A stretch of DNA of 40,549 bases from UMGS1696 sp963642885 (GTDB lineage Bacteria; Bacillota; Clostridia; Oscillospirales; CAG-272): NCBI GenBank assembly GCA_963642885.1, contig CAVIJI010000015.1, forward strand, positions 1 to 40,549, read 5' to 3'. A program made the position numbers and the translations under genes. Positions 17,510 through 26,385 of the stretch are shown here, one piece after another. Under the pieces are notes generated by a model. The model worked only from the letters and a program-made list of their open reading frames with translations. It was not told where the DNA came from and did not search any database. Positions within the stretch are counted from its first letter, which is position 1; every line of letters starts with the position of its first letter.

Positions 17510-18805
17510 ATGATTTGTAAAAATATCGGAGTTGAAAACGGAATTTTAACATTCGGCGGCATATCGACCGAGAAGCTTGTTTCGGAATACGGCTCTCCGA
17601 TGTACGTCATGGATGAACAGCGTATACGTGAGAATTGTCGAATATATGCGAATGCCATGAAAAAGTATTTCGGTACAGACTCGTGTGCGCTTTATGCAAG
17701 CAAAGCGGCATCATTTAAGAGAATATATAAAATCGTCTCGGAAGAAGGTTTGGGTGCGGATGTCGTTTCGACAGGTGAAATTTTTACCGCAATGAAAGCA
17801 GGCTTTCCGCTTGACAAAGCGTATTTCCATTCAAATAATAAAACCGATGCCGATATAGATTATGCGGTAACAAACGGCATAGGCTACTTTGTTGTGGATA
17901 ATGTCGAGGAGCTTGATTCCATTGACAGAATATGTGCGGCAAAAGGCATTGTCCAATCGGTTATTCTCAGATTAACTCCGGGTATTGATCCTCATACATA
18001 TGAAGCAGTGTCCACGGGAAAGGTCGACTCTAAATTCGGTTCGAGTATAGAAACAGGACAGGCAGAGGAAATAGCTTTACATGCCCTCTCGATGAAAAAT
18101 ATCGCCCTAAAAGGTTTTCATTGTCACGTAGGTTCACAGGTTTTCGATTCGCAGGTTTTTCTCGATGCTTCGCTTATTATGCTGAAATTCATAGCGGAAA
18201 TGAAGGACAAACACTCCTATGTCACCGAAATTCTTGACTTGGGCGGAGGATACGGCGTCAGATATACCGAGGCGGATCCCGTAATCGATATTGACGAGAA
18301 CATAAAAACAGTAGCCGAATCGATGAAAAAAACAGCAATAGAGCTTGGCATAGATTTACCGTCCATTCGACTTGAACCCGGAAGGAGCATTGTTGCTGAT
18401 GCCGGTATGACGCTTTATACCGTAGGTACGGTAAAAAAAATACCCGGGTACAAAAACTACGTTTCTGTCGATGGGGGAATGACGGATAATCCGCGTTTTG
18501 CACTTTACCGTTCCGCTTACACTGTTTTTATAGCAAATAAAATGAACGAAAAGTGTGATATGGAATGCTCTGTTGTCGGCAGATGCTGTGAAAGCGGAGA
18601 TATTATTCAAGAACATGTTATGGTTCCGTCCTCGGTTCACCGCGGTGATATTTGTGCGGTTGCAACTACGGGAGCATATAACTATTCAATGGCTTCCAAC
18701 TACAACCGTATCTGCAGACCACCGGTTGTAATGGTTAACGAGGGCAGAAGCTACCTTGCCGTCAGACGTGAGATGCCCGAGGATATTGTCGCGAATGATA
18801 TATAA
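17510..18805 (+). CDS. lysA: Diaminopimelate decarboxylase
   Basis: PLP-dependent decarboxylation of meso-DAP to L-lysine, last step of the pathway; fold type III enzyme. 431 residues. The PLP lysine is in CALYASKAASF; other blocks are GLGADVVSTGEI, FHCHVGSQVFD, LDLGGGYGVRY, RLEPGRSIVADAG and the active-site cysteine region GRCCESGDII. It starts 11 nt after ddh behind AAGGAG and is the last gene of the operon, followed by a strong hairpin. Confidence 0.96.
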   Translation: MICKNIGVENGILTFGGISTEKLVSEYGSPMYVMDEQRIRENCRIYANAMKKYFGTDSCALYASKAASFKRIYKIVSEEGLGADVVSTGEIFTAMKAGFPLDKAYFHSNNKTDADIDYAVTNGIGYFVVDNVEELDSIDRICAAKGIVQSVILRLTPGIDPHTYEAVSTGKVDSKFGSSIETGQAEEIALHALSMKNIALKGFHCHVGSQVFDSQVFLDASLIMLKFIAEMKDKHSYVTEILDLGGGYGVRYTEADPVIDIDENIKTVAESMKKTAIELGIDLPSIRLEPGRSIVADAGMTLYTVGTVKKIPGYKNYVSVDGGMTDNPRFALYRSAYTVFIANKMNEKCDMECSVVGRCCESGDIIQEHVMVPSSVHRGDICAVATTGAYNYSMASNYNRICRPPVVMVNEGRSYLAVRREMPEDIVANDI

Positions 18806-18821
18806 GTAGATAAGATAAGCG

Positions 18822-18875
18822 AAAAAAACGGTATGCATCATTTAGAGGCTGTCCTCAGATGCATACCGTTTATTT
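18822..18875. terminator. Bidirectional terminator between lysA and the AgcS gene
   Basis: AAACGGTATGCATC (18826-18839) is perfectly complementary to GATGCATACCGTTT (18858-18871), with a small GAGG/CCTC hairpin in the loop. On the minus strand it is followed by seven T, a strong terminator for the symporter gene. On the plus strand the tail is TTTATTTATG, weaker but usable for lysA. Confidence 0.85.
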
Positions 18876-18898
18876 ATGCCGTACTTTGTTAAATATGA

Positions 18899-20269
18899 TT
18901 ACTTGTCTTTTTTACAACTTTTCACAACCAATCCCGACATCGCAACCAAGCCGATGACGTTCGGGATAACCATAAGCTGGTTGAATGTATCCGTCAGCTC
19001 CCATACAAGGTCGTTCGAAAGCAGTGAGCCGAGGAAGATGAAAATAACCGCGATAATCGAGTAAATAATATTCGATTTCTTGCCGAAGAGATAAACAATG
19101 TTAATTCTGCCGAAAAGATTCCAACCGATGATTGTGGAGAATGCGAAGAAGAAGAGACAAATCGCTACGAATGAATTACCGAAGGTTGAGCCGAATACAC
19201 TTGAGAATGCGGTTTGAGCCATATTGGTTTTTACGATACCATCAGCACTGCCTGATGCGAGAATACCGTCACCTGCGTAAAGAGTGGAGATAACTATTAA
19301 AGCAGTCATTGTCAATACAATGAATGTGTCGATAAACACACCGATCATCGCAACAACACCCTGATCATGAGGCTTTTCCACATTCGCGAGTGCGTGAGCA
19401 TGCGGGGTGGAACCCATACCGGCTTCGTTTGAGAAGAGACCGCGTTTTACACCCTGGCTGATTGCCGTTTTGAGTGCGTGACCGACACCGCCGCCGATGA
19501 GAGCTTGAGGAACAAACGCATATTTAAATATCATACCGAAGGTTTCGGGAATGTAGCGTATTCTGCAGCAGAGAAGAGCAAGACCGCCTATTATATAGAG
19601 ACATGCCATGATGGGAACTATTTTCTCTGTAACGGAAGCGATTCTATCCATGCCGCCGATGAAGATGAAAGCCGAAATAGCGGCAATGACAAGTCCTGTA
19701 ACCCATGTCGGAATGTTGAAAGCGTTTCTGAAAGCTTCACCTATTGAATTTGACTGTACCATCGCACCCATGAAACCGAGTGCAAGCACAATCGCAACTG
19801 CAAAGAATCCTGCGAGGAATTTGCCGAATTTGCCCTTGAATGCGGTGGTAATGTAATAAACGGGACCGCCGTGTATTGTACCGTCGTCGAGTTTTACACG
19901 TGTTTCCTGTGCTATAACAGCTTCGGCGTAGATTGTAGCCATGCCGAAGAATGCGATAATCCACATCCAGAAAATCGCACCCGGGCCTCCTATCAGTATG
20001 GCACCGCAGGCACCGACGATGTTTCCGGTACCGACCTGAGCAGCTATTGCCGTAGCGAGAGCCTGAAATGAACTCATACCGCCGCCGCCTTTACCGCCCT
20101 TGAGAGAAAAGTTACCGAACATTCTTTTCCAGCCTTCACCGAAGCAGCGAACCTGTACAAAGCGAGTCTTAATGGAGTAAAACAGACCGACTCCGACAAG
20201 AAGTACGATGAGAATGTAGTCCGAGAGATACGAGTTGATTGTTTGAACGATTTTCAGTAAGGTATCCAT
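18899..20269 (-). CDS. Sodium:alanine/glycine symporter (AGCS family)
   Basis: A 456-residue integral membrane protein importing a small neutral amino acid with Na+. Family blocks are GGGMSSFQALATAIAAQVGTG, GNIVGACGAI, GGPGAIFWMWIIAFFGMAT and FSNEAGMGSTPHAHA. About ten to eleven hydrophobic segments are visible. The start follows GGAGG on the minus strand. A tandem glycine riboswitch and terminator directly upstream make glycine the likely cargo or signal (family names AlsT, AgcS, GlyP). Confidence 0.93.
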   Translation of the reverse strand: MDTLLKIVQTINSYLSDYILIVLLVGVGLFYSIKTRFVQVRCFGEGWKRMFGNFSLKGGKGGGGMSSFQALATAIAAQVGTGNIVGACGAILIGGPGAIFWMWIIAFFGMATIYAEAVIAQETRVKLDDGTIHGGPVYYITTAFKGKFGKFLAGFFAVAIVLALGFMGAMVQSNSIGEAFRNAFNIPTWVTGLVIAAISAFIFIGGMDRIASVTEKIVPIMACLYIIGGLALLCCRIRYIPETFGMIFKYAFVPQALIGGGVGHALKTAISQGVKRGLFSNEAGMGSTPHAHALANVEKPHDQGVVAMIGVFIDTFIVLTMTALIVISTLYAGDGILASGSADGIVKTNMAQTAFSSVFGSTFGNSFVAICLFFFAFSTIIGWNLFGRINIVYLFGKKSNIIYSIIAVIFIFLGSLLSNDLVWELTDTFNQLMVIPNVIGLVAMSGLVVKSCKKDK

Positions 20270-20314
20270 TGAGTCCTCCGATAAATTAACTTAGAATTTG
20301 GAAATGGGGAAAAC

Positions 20315-20356
20315 GAAAAAAGAGCCGAACAGCGATGAAAAACATCGTGTCAGCTC
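20315..20356 (-). terminator. Riboswitch-controlled terminator upstream of the AgcS gene
   Basis: On the minus strand GAGCTGACACGATG pairs with CATCGCTGTTCGGCTC (with small mismatches) and is followed by TTTTTTCG. It lies between the glycine aptamers and the RBS, so it is the likely expression platform. Confidence 0.75.
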
Positions 20357-20474
20357 AGGAGAAATCAACAAAGCTCGGTCAAACCGACAACTCACGGCAT
20401 ATAAAACAGGATGTGTACAATACCGATGATTGAACGATCCGATTCCGACAAGCCCATGGATCCGAGAATATGGG

Positions 20475-20685
20475 GTTTACTCTGTCCTTTTGCCTGAGAG
20501 ATTCAACAAATACACGTACCGCACTTGCGGATTTAACGCATATCCGTCTTGCACCTTCGGCAGCTGCATAAGCAGCCTTCTCCAGAGAGACGCTCTGTTT
20601 TCAGTCTCTACACGTAAATGTGCGCCTGAGAGTGTTATTCCTTCGGCAGCGGAACTCCGCTTTTTCTGAAAACTTCACCTGTCTG
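20475..20685 (-). ncRNA. Tandem glycine riboswitch
   Basis: On the minus strand, aptamer 1 is about 20673-20597, closed by GTTTTCAG with CTGAAAAC. It contains GCTGCCGAAGGAATAACA and CTCTCAGGCGC. Aptamer 2 is about 20590-20478, with CTGGAGAAGGC, GCTGCCGAAGGTGCAA and AATCTCTCAGGCAAAAGGAC. These are the two conserved halves (CCGAAGG and CTCTCAGGC) of the gcvT-type glycine aptamer, in the usual tandem order. Glycine riboswitches are typically ON switches; with the downstream terminator this predicts readthrough when glycine is abundant. Confidence 0.92.
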
Positions 20686-20706
20686 TATCATAGAACCTAT
20701 GACTTT

Positions 20707-20738
20707 ATTATACTACCACATTATCGCGTAAAATGCAA
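20707..20738 (-). promoter_or_regulatory. Promoter of the glycine-riboswitch transcript
   Basis: On the minus strand TTGCAT (20738-20733), then TAGTAT after 17 nt or TATAAT after 20 nt (20712-20707). Either register would start transcription just ahead of aptamer 1. Confidence 0.55.
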
Positions 20739-20885
20739 TAGTTTTTAAAAAATAAATATGCATAATTTTAATATAAATATGCATGTGCCAAATGGTAAAT
20801 ACGATATATCGATGTAAGCAGGCATAATGCGAGAGGTATGATTTTACCTCCGATATTCCGGAATGACCTCGTCAAATACATTTCC
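20739..20885. other. Spacer without an assigned feature
   Basis: AT-rich spacer between the two divergent promoters. It contains two copies of AAATATGCAT and one short hairpin (GAGGTA with TACCTC). I see no gene or known regulatory element in it. Confidence 0.4.
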
Positions 20886-20914
20886 TTGACACTGATTAAA
20901 CTGTATGCTACAAT
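20886..20914 (+). promoter_or_regulatory. Promoter of the small membrane protein gene
   Basis: TTGACA at 20886-20891, a 17-nt spacer, TACAAT at 20909-20914. The ATG at 20966 follows. Confidence 0.75.
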
Positions 20915-20965
20915 TAATATGACAGAAGGAACAAACAAAGATTGTGTAATTTAAGGGAAGAAAAC

Positions 20966-21340
20966 ATGAAAAATAAATTAATCCGTACCGTTATTTCACT
21001 TTCCTCATCCGTTGTAATTTCGTTTGCTATAATATTTCTTGCCGTATCGACTGTATCGCACCTTGCCGACAAACTGCCGGAGCCGTTTTCTTCCGTTTTT
21101 ACTCAGCTGTCAGATGCAGTGTGCGTTCCGTCTATACCCGTATTGGCAATCTGCTGCGGTTTATTATTTCTATTGAGTTATTGCTTGTGTACGAAAGTTA
21201 CTGTAACACGTGTTTTAGGTGCGATGCTGTATTTAGTGTTTGAATATGTTGTGGTTTTTTTTACATTGCGTGTAAACTCTATTCCGATTTATACAGCCAC
21301 AGAAGTTGTCGTGAAGATTATGAACAGCGGAATTTTATAA
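20966..21340 (+). CDS. Small integral membrane protein of unknown function
   Basis: I do not recognise this family. The protein has 124 residues from ATG 20966, preceded by AAGGGAAG (20953-20960); the in-frame TTG at 20942 lies upstream of this RBS and is rejected. Three hydrophobic segments are visible, at about residues 10-32, 55-78 and 83-102, with short polar loops and a Lys-rich start. No catalytic motif is seen. Its own good promoter and clear RBS support that it is real. The ceramidase-like gene starts 75 nt later on the same strand and may be cotranscribed. Confidence 0.65.
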   Translation: MKNKLIRTVISLSSSVVISFAIIFLAVSTVSHLADKLPEPFSSVFTQLSDAVCVPSIPVLAICCGLLFLLSYCLCTKVTVTRVLGAMLYLVFEYVVVFFTLRVNSIPIYTATEVVVKIMNSGIL

Positions 21341-21415
21341 AAATAAGTGTGGTGTGTATAATATATGAGTACTTGTGAGAAGAAAATAATCAGCTATAGT
21401 TTGAGGAGGTTAGTT

Positions 21416-22734
21416 ATGTTAACTCGACGATTGATGTTGATAATGCTGTGCACTGTTTTTTCGACAAGCTGCATCGGGTGCGGTACTGTAAGCTCGAATT
21501 TGCTTTGTCTCGGAGAAGGTGAAGCCGAGATTATTCTTGATGAAAACGAGGTACGTTATGTTGCGGGATTTAGAAGCGGACTGATTGCGGACGGTATTGC
21601 CGATGTACCGATGGTAAAAGCTGTCAGCATACGATGTGGGAATAGACTGTATATGCTTTTTTCAGTTGATTGCATAGCATTGGCATCCGGGACTGTCGAT
21701 AATCTGCGTAAGGCAATACTCACAAAGCTTCCCGAAACTGCGGAGATACACATTGTCTCGACACACAATCACGCAGGACCCGACACTCTCGGTCTTTGGG
21801 GTGAAACCGGAATGGACGGAAAAAACAAAAAAGATATGGAAGCGTTGAAAAATGCCGCTGTTGACGCCGGATGTAAAGCTTACAACGACATGCGGAGCGG
21901 AAAATTTTTTTACTCGGACGTTGATTGTTCTGATTTAATCGATGATACCCGCAAGCCGACGGTATTTGACGGAAATGCTTATATATTTCGTTTTGCTCCC
22001 GATGACGGTACTGCCGACACACGTCTGCTTCTGTTTCCGTCACATGCGGAATCACTCGGCGGAGATAATACGAAAATCAGTGCGGATTTTCCCGCATATA
22101 TAGCCAAAACGATTTATAAGGAAACCGGCGGTCGTACATTATATTTCCCGGGAGCAATCGGTGGGTTGTTGCGAACAATCAAGCTTTCCGAGGATTCGGG
22201 TGAAAACTGCCGCTTAACAGGCGAAACGATAGCCAAGAGAATTTTGGAATGTGAAAACGAGATACAACTCGACAGTAGCATATCCGTTTATACCGAAAAA
22301 GCGGAGATTCCATGCGACAATGTCCTNNNNNNNNNNTGAGTGCGATGCTCGGAAAAGTGAAGATTAACACCACGGTATCGCTCATGCAAATCGGAAATAA
22401 AAAAATACTGCTTCTGCCGGGTGAAATATTCCCCGAACTGGTATACGGTACAGATCCGACATTTGTTCCTTCGAATCCAAACAAAGGAGATCCGATGCCG
22501 CTCAAGAATATACTCGGCGATGATTTGCTTGTTATCGGGCTTTGTGACGATGAAATAGGATATATTGTACCGCCATCGGATTTTCTCTTGGACAGTGATG
22601 CACCGTATCTTAAAACCGCACCGTATGACCACAACGGAGAAAACCATTATGAGGAGACAAATTCCGCAGGAGAGGGAACTGCTTATGCAATAGAAAAGGC
22701 AGTGCGAAAATTGGCAAAACGGTTGGGGAAATAA
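21416..22734 (+). CDS. Neutral/alkaline ceramidase-like lipoprotein, interrupted by an N gap
   Basis: Resembles the N-terminal catalytic domain of neutral/alkaline (non-lysosomal) ceramidases, zinc-dependent amidases, in the small Firmicute form. Start ATG 21416 follows GAGGAGGT (21403-21410); an in-frame ATG at 21365 is upstream of that RBS. The N-terminus is a lipoprotein-type signal with Cys candidates in STSCIGCG. The zinc-site motif STHNHAGPDTLGLWG is at residues 105-119, and FPGAIGGLL and LLPGEIFPELVYG follow. Ten N at 22327-22336 break the frame. If they are dropped and one shared T is merged, the frame continues as DNVLSAMLGKV, giving about 435 residues. True substrate unknown; many such bacterial proteins are annotated only by this fold. 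Confidence 0.75.
22327..22336. other. Scaffold gap (10 N) inside the ceramidase-like gene
   Basis: The coding frame before the gap and the frame after it differ if the ten N are taken literally. Frame continuity needs a true missing length of 2 modulo 3, or a 1-nt overlap. The 10 is therefore a placeholder, not a measured size, and the frame shift is not a real mutation. Confidence 0.75.
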
Positions 22735-22751
22735 AAATCTATGCGGATATA

Positions 22752-22780
22752 TTGCGTCGTTTCGGCGTGTGTGATATAAT
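22752..22780 (+). promoter_or_regulatory. Promoter of the HD-domain gene
   Basis: TTGCGT at 22752-22757, a 17-nt spacer, TATAAT at 22775-22780. The predicted transcript start (~22787) argues against the TTG at 22792 as start codon and for ATG 22858. Confidence 0.65.
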
Positions 22781-22857
22781 ATAATGTAAACTTGAATAAT
22801 ACATGTGAGGTGCGTTACCTGTCATGTGTGGTAAATCGTAAAAAAGTGGTAGAACGA

Positions 22858-23517
22858 ATGATAACATATAACGAAATAGTAAAAAACGAAAACATAAACA
22901 CATATATAAAAAAAGCAGATGAATCGCTGAATGCAATCGGATATACCGAGCACTCCTTTGCTCATGTTACAAAGGTTGCTCAAGCCGCAGGATATATTTT
23001 GGAAACCTTAGGCTATGACGAGCATCAAGTGGAGCTTGTTAAAATCGCTGCACATTTGCATGATATAGGCAACCTTGTGAACCGATTCGAGCATTCTCAA
23101 AGCGGTGCCGTAATGGCGTTCAGAATACTCGATAAGCTTGGAATGGATGCCGCCGATATAGCAGATATAGTAACTGCTATCGGAAACCATGATGAAGGAA
23201 CGGGAAATCCCGTAAATGCCATTTCCGCGGCTTTGTTTCTTGCCGACAAATCAGATGTCAGAAGAAGCAGAGTGAGAAATATAGAAATGTCAAAATTCGA
23301 TATACATGACAGGGTTAATTATTCCGTGTTTTCGTCATCATTGAAAATCAACGATGATAAAACCGAGGTAATATTAAATCTCGGCATTGACACGGATTTT
23401 TCGTCTGTTACAGATTATTTTGAAATATTTCTCGAACGAATGATATTATGTCGCAAAGCCGCCGAAAAATTAGGCTTGAAGTTCAGACTTATCATAAACG
23501 ATCAAACACTGATGTAG
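22858..23517 (+). CDS. HD-domain metal-dependent phosphohydrolase-like protein
   Basis: A 219-residue HD-superfamily protein from ATG 22858. The metal-binding pattern is visible: H in HSFAHVTKVA, the HD pair in AAHLHDIGNLVNR, H in FEHSQSGAVMAF, and later H and D in AIGNHDEGTG and FLADKSDVRRSR. Family members of this size are usually phosphohydrolases or phosphodiesterases acting on nucleotides, but no substrate can be assigned. The C-terminal part (HDRVNYSVFSSSLKI, FEIFLERMILCRKAAEKLGL) is well ordered and typical of a conserved clostridial group. It has its own promoter. Confidence 0.75.
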   Translation: MITYNEIVKNENINTYIKKADESLNAIGYTEHSFAHVTKVAQAAGYILETLGYDEHQVELVKIAAHLHDIGNLVNRFEHSQSGAVMAFRILDKLGMDAADIADIVTAIGNHDEGTGNPVNAISAALFLADKSDVRRSRVRNIEMSKFDIHDRVNYSVFSSSLKINDDKTEVILNLGIDTDFSSVTDYFEIFLERMILCRKAAEKLGLKFRLIINDQTLM

Positions 23518-23600
23518 ACGCATAAGGGCGTGTAAAGCACATTTACCGCGATTATTTGCATAAATGATATAGATAAATCATAAAAAAGGGAATCGCTTAT

Positions 23601-24482
23601 ATGACCGTAAGACATATGCGAATATTCAAAACAGTCTGTGAGAACGGATACAGTATAACAAAAGCCGCCGAAAAGCTGAACATGACTCAGCCTGCGGTGA
23701 GTCTCGCAATATCAGAGCTTGAAAGCTACTACGGTGTGAAACTGTTTGACAGAATATCGCGCAGACTTTATATAAGTGAGGCAGGCAGATTATTTCTCGA
23801 GTATTCCGACACCATAACTTTGACATTCGATGATATGGAAAAAAGAATAAGATCATGGGATAAATCGGGAAAAATACGTGTAGGTGCAAGTATATCGATA
23901 GGTGCGATGCTTATGCCGAAGTTCGTGAAAGAATTTAATCTTGAATATCCCGATACTAAGGTGAATGTAATAATAAACCGTTCGGAAGAGCTTGAATCAT
24001 TCATTATGGAAAATAAACTCGACTTTGCATTGGTTGAGGGGATAATTCACGATACAAATCTTATCTATGAAGATTTCATGGAGGATAGACTCGCTTTGGT
24101 TGTGTCGAGCGATTTTACCGAAAAAGTTATTAAACCAGACGAAATTTACAACTGCAGCTTTTTGCTCAGAGAAAAAGGAAGCGGTACACGTGAGGTATTC
24201 GAAAGCACACTGACCACCGAATCATGTCCGCTGCCTGAGCCGTCATGGGAGAGCATGAGCACAGCGGCACTTATCAATGCGGCTGAAGCAGGGCTGGGAA
24301 TAGCGGTAGTTCCGTACAGAATGGCTGCCGAACGAATAAACAACGGAGATATTAACGAAATTTTTATAGAGAATATCGAATTCAAGCGTAAATACAAGCT
24401 TGTATATCATAAGGATAAGAAGCTGTCAATCATGGACAGAAGATTTATCGAGATGTGCAAAGCTGCCGGAACGGAGGAATGA
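23601..24482 (+). CDS. LysR-family transcriptional regulator
   Basis: A 293-residue DNA-binding regulator. The N-terminal winged HTH (residues 1-60) has the classic MRIFKTVCENGYSITKAAEKL and MTQPAVSLAISELE, then YGVKLFDRISRRLYIS. The rest is a two-lobed effector domain (about 86-293) with LREKGSGTREVFE and a GLGIAVVPYRMA block. Its closest type is the CysB/CysL-like or YeiE-like group by general pattern; the effector is unknown. The stop abuts the next ATG with no spacer and the GGAGG for the next gene lies within its last codons, so it is coupled to the GxGYxYP gene, its most likely target. Confidence 0.9.
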   Translation: MTVRHMRIFKTVCENGYSITKAAEKLNMTQPAVSLAISELESYYGVKLFDRISRRLYISEAGRLFLEYSDTITLTFDDMEKRIRSWDKSGKIRVGASISIGAMLMPKFVKEFNLEYPDTKVNVIINRSEELESFIMENKLDFALVEGIIHDTNLIYEDFMEDRLALVVSSDFTEKVIKPDEIYNCSFLLREKGSGTREVFESTLTTESCPLPEPSWESMSTAALINAAEAGLGIAVVPYRMAAERINNGDINEIFIENIEFKRKYKLVYHKDKKLSIMDRRFIEMCKAAGTEE

Positions 24483-26358
24483 ATGTATACACTTGACATA
24501 AACAGAGCTCTTGAAGTATACGGAGAGGATACTGTTGTACGATATGACATTTTCAGATTTATTACCTGCCTTCAGGGAATATTGAATCGTGAAAAACCGG
24601 TACTGTTTATCTTATGGGAAGTACAGGATGAGTTTTGGCTGAAATACATTACGTCTGACGGTAAATTCCTATGCGATGAGCCTATTGAAGAGCTTAAATC
24701 CGCGGATGATGTATTCGAGATCTTCCGTGATACGATACGCGAATGCGGAATATCACTTTGGGATCCCGAAGTACCGTCAACACTTAATGCCGCAACAACC
24801 GCGTGCGGTGTGGATGGTTACCTTCCTTTACGTCACAACAGCAAAGCTTTGGATATTGTGATAAACAAAACCGGAGCGAATATAAAACTTGATTTGAGCG
24901 GAAAGTTTAATGCCGACGGGAAAATTTGGGAAACCGACGAGGATACAACGGGAAGCCGCAAGTGTGACGCATATATTTGGGCCTTGAATAAATATATGGC
25001 CAAAACCTCGGACAGCATCCTTTTCTTTACTCTTGACGGTGCAAGCTGGGCAGATGATAAATGGTATTACGGAGACATGGGAAATGCTTTTGTTCCGAAT
25101 ATGGACTATGCGGTAGCTAAGAAAGCATTCGTTTTCGATTTGTTCTGCTTTGACGATGAAACTCCGTGTGACGATAAAACACAGCCGATCGGTACAGATC
25201 TCAGAACGATGAAGCGCATACTGAACGAACAGTACAGGAAAAACAGGGGAAAGAAGATAACGACGGTTTGCGGCTTTAATCCGTGGCATGTGAAGTACAC
25301 GGATTTCGGCGGAAAAAATCATCATGAGGGTGTGGAATCCGAATGGAGACTCGGCGAGATTTTCTCTGCATATAATTGTGTTAAAGATGCCGACGCAGCG
25401 GGATACTGCGGACTTGCCGATGCGAGTGTATATTGCCATTTTCCGTTGAAGAAGCATTATTCAAACCGAAAGCCTAATCCGCCGAAGGAAGGATACGATA
25501 AAGAAAAAACGTATATTCTCTTCTATGTCGGTGATTATGACGCGGCATCATGGACTGCCAGATTTATACCTCGGTGGTATGGTGACGAAAGCCTGGGTAA
25601 AATACCGCTTATGTGGTGTTTTAATCCTAATTTGTCCGACAGAATACCGCAGGCGTTTGATTTTATATACGATAATTACACCGAAAACGACTACTTTGAA
25701 GCGGGCGACTCGGGAGCGGGATATAATAATCCTCGTCTGTTATATTCTCCGAGAATTTTCTCGGAACTGCCCTCCGGAGCGGAAACCAATGTTGAACACA
25801 ACATTAAGTACTTTGAAAAATTCGACTTGTCGATTATAGGATTTGTAATAAACGGAGTACACAAGACGGATTCAAATCAGATGTATGATCTTTCGCGATT
25901 TGCACATGGCGGGGTTGCGTATAATGGTTACGGTGAGCCATCGTGTATTGTTAACGGAGTGCCGTTTATGACTCACACTTGTGATATAGGTGCGGAGCAT
26001 GTTGATGTAAGCAAATCAGCGCGTCAGGCTATAGAAGCCATTAATCGCTCGCATCCGAGAAAGAAATTTCATATTTTCCGTACCATACTTGTATCACCGA
26101 CAGATCACTTGAAAATTTACGAGGAGATGAAAGCAGCGGCTCCCGAGAAGAAAATCGAACTGCTTGATCCNNNNNNNNNNNNNNNNNNNNNNNNNNNNNN
26201 NNNNNNNNNNNNNNNNNNNNNNNNNNNNNNNNNNNNNNNNNNNNNNNNNNNNNNNNNNNNNNNNNNNNNNNNNNNNNNNNNNNNNNNNNNNNNNGCTTGA
26301 TCCTATCACGTTTTTCGAATATTTGAAAAAAGCGATAGAAGACGGAAATACATATTAA
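24483..26358 (+). CDS. GxGYxYP-family putative glycoside hydrolase, interrupted by an N gap
   Basis: Belongs to the GxGYxYP family (putative glycoside hydrolases often found in gut and soil bacteria). The N-terminal block FRFITCLQGILNREKPVLFI (residues 25-44) matches the family's LQGivNR start. The naming motif appears as GAGYNNP at 411-417. Conserved surroundings are FTLDGASWADDKWYYGDMGN and LPLMWCFNPN-like text. A run of 124 N interrupts the last 20 codons. The nonamer GCTTGATCC is present on both sides; merging it restores one frame (ELLDPITFFEYLKKAIEDGNTY) and gives 580 residues. There is no signal peptide, unlike many relatives, so it is probably cytoplasmic. Coupled to the upstream LysR gene. 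Substrate unknown. Confidence 0.8.
26171..26294. other. Scaffold gap (124 N) inside the GxGYxYP gene
   Basis: GCTTGATCC occurs at 26162-26170 and again at 26295-26303. Removing the 124 N and one copy deletes 133 nt, which is exactly the shift needed to bring the downstream frame into the upstream one. The size estimate of the gap is therefore probably wrong and no sequence is missing. Confidence 0.88.
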
Positions 26359-26385
26359 TTAATAAATAAAGGATACCTAATAATA

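Noticed and set aside
20754..20786. Repeated AAATATGCAT as a CRISPR-like or phage attachment repeat
   Set aside because: Only two short AT-rich copies with no regular spacing and no associated genes; also found by chance elsewhere in AT-rich spacers.
22312..22734. Separate 140-codon gene after the N gap
   Set aside because: Its start lies inside the upstream gene and its sequence is the natural C-terminal half of the ceramidase-like protein.
22792..22857. TTG start for the HD-domain protein
   Set aside because: It lies about 5 nt from the predicted transcript start and has no RBS; family-like sequence begins at ATG 22858.
24828..25457. Minus-strand open frame of 209 codons opposite the GxGYxYP gene
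   Set aside because: Shadow of the plus-strand gene; Cys/Ile/Arg-rich translation with no domain and no RBS.
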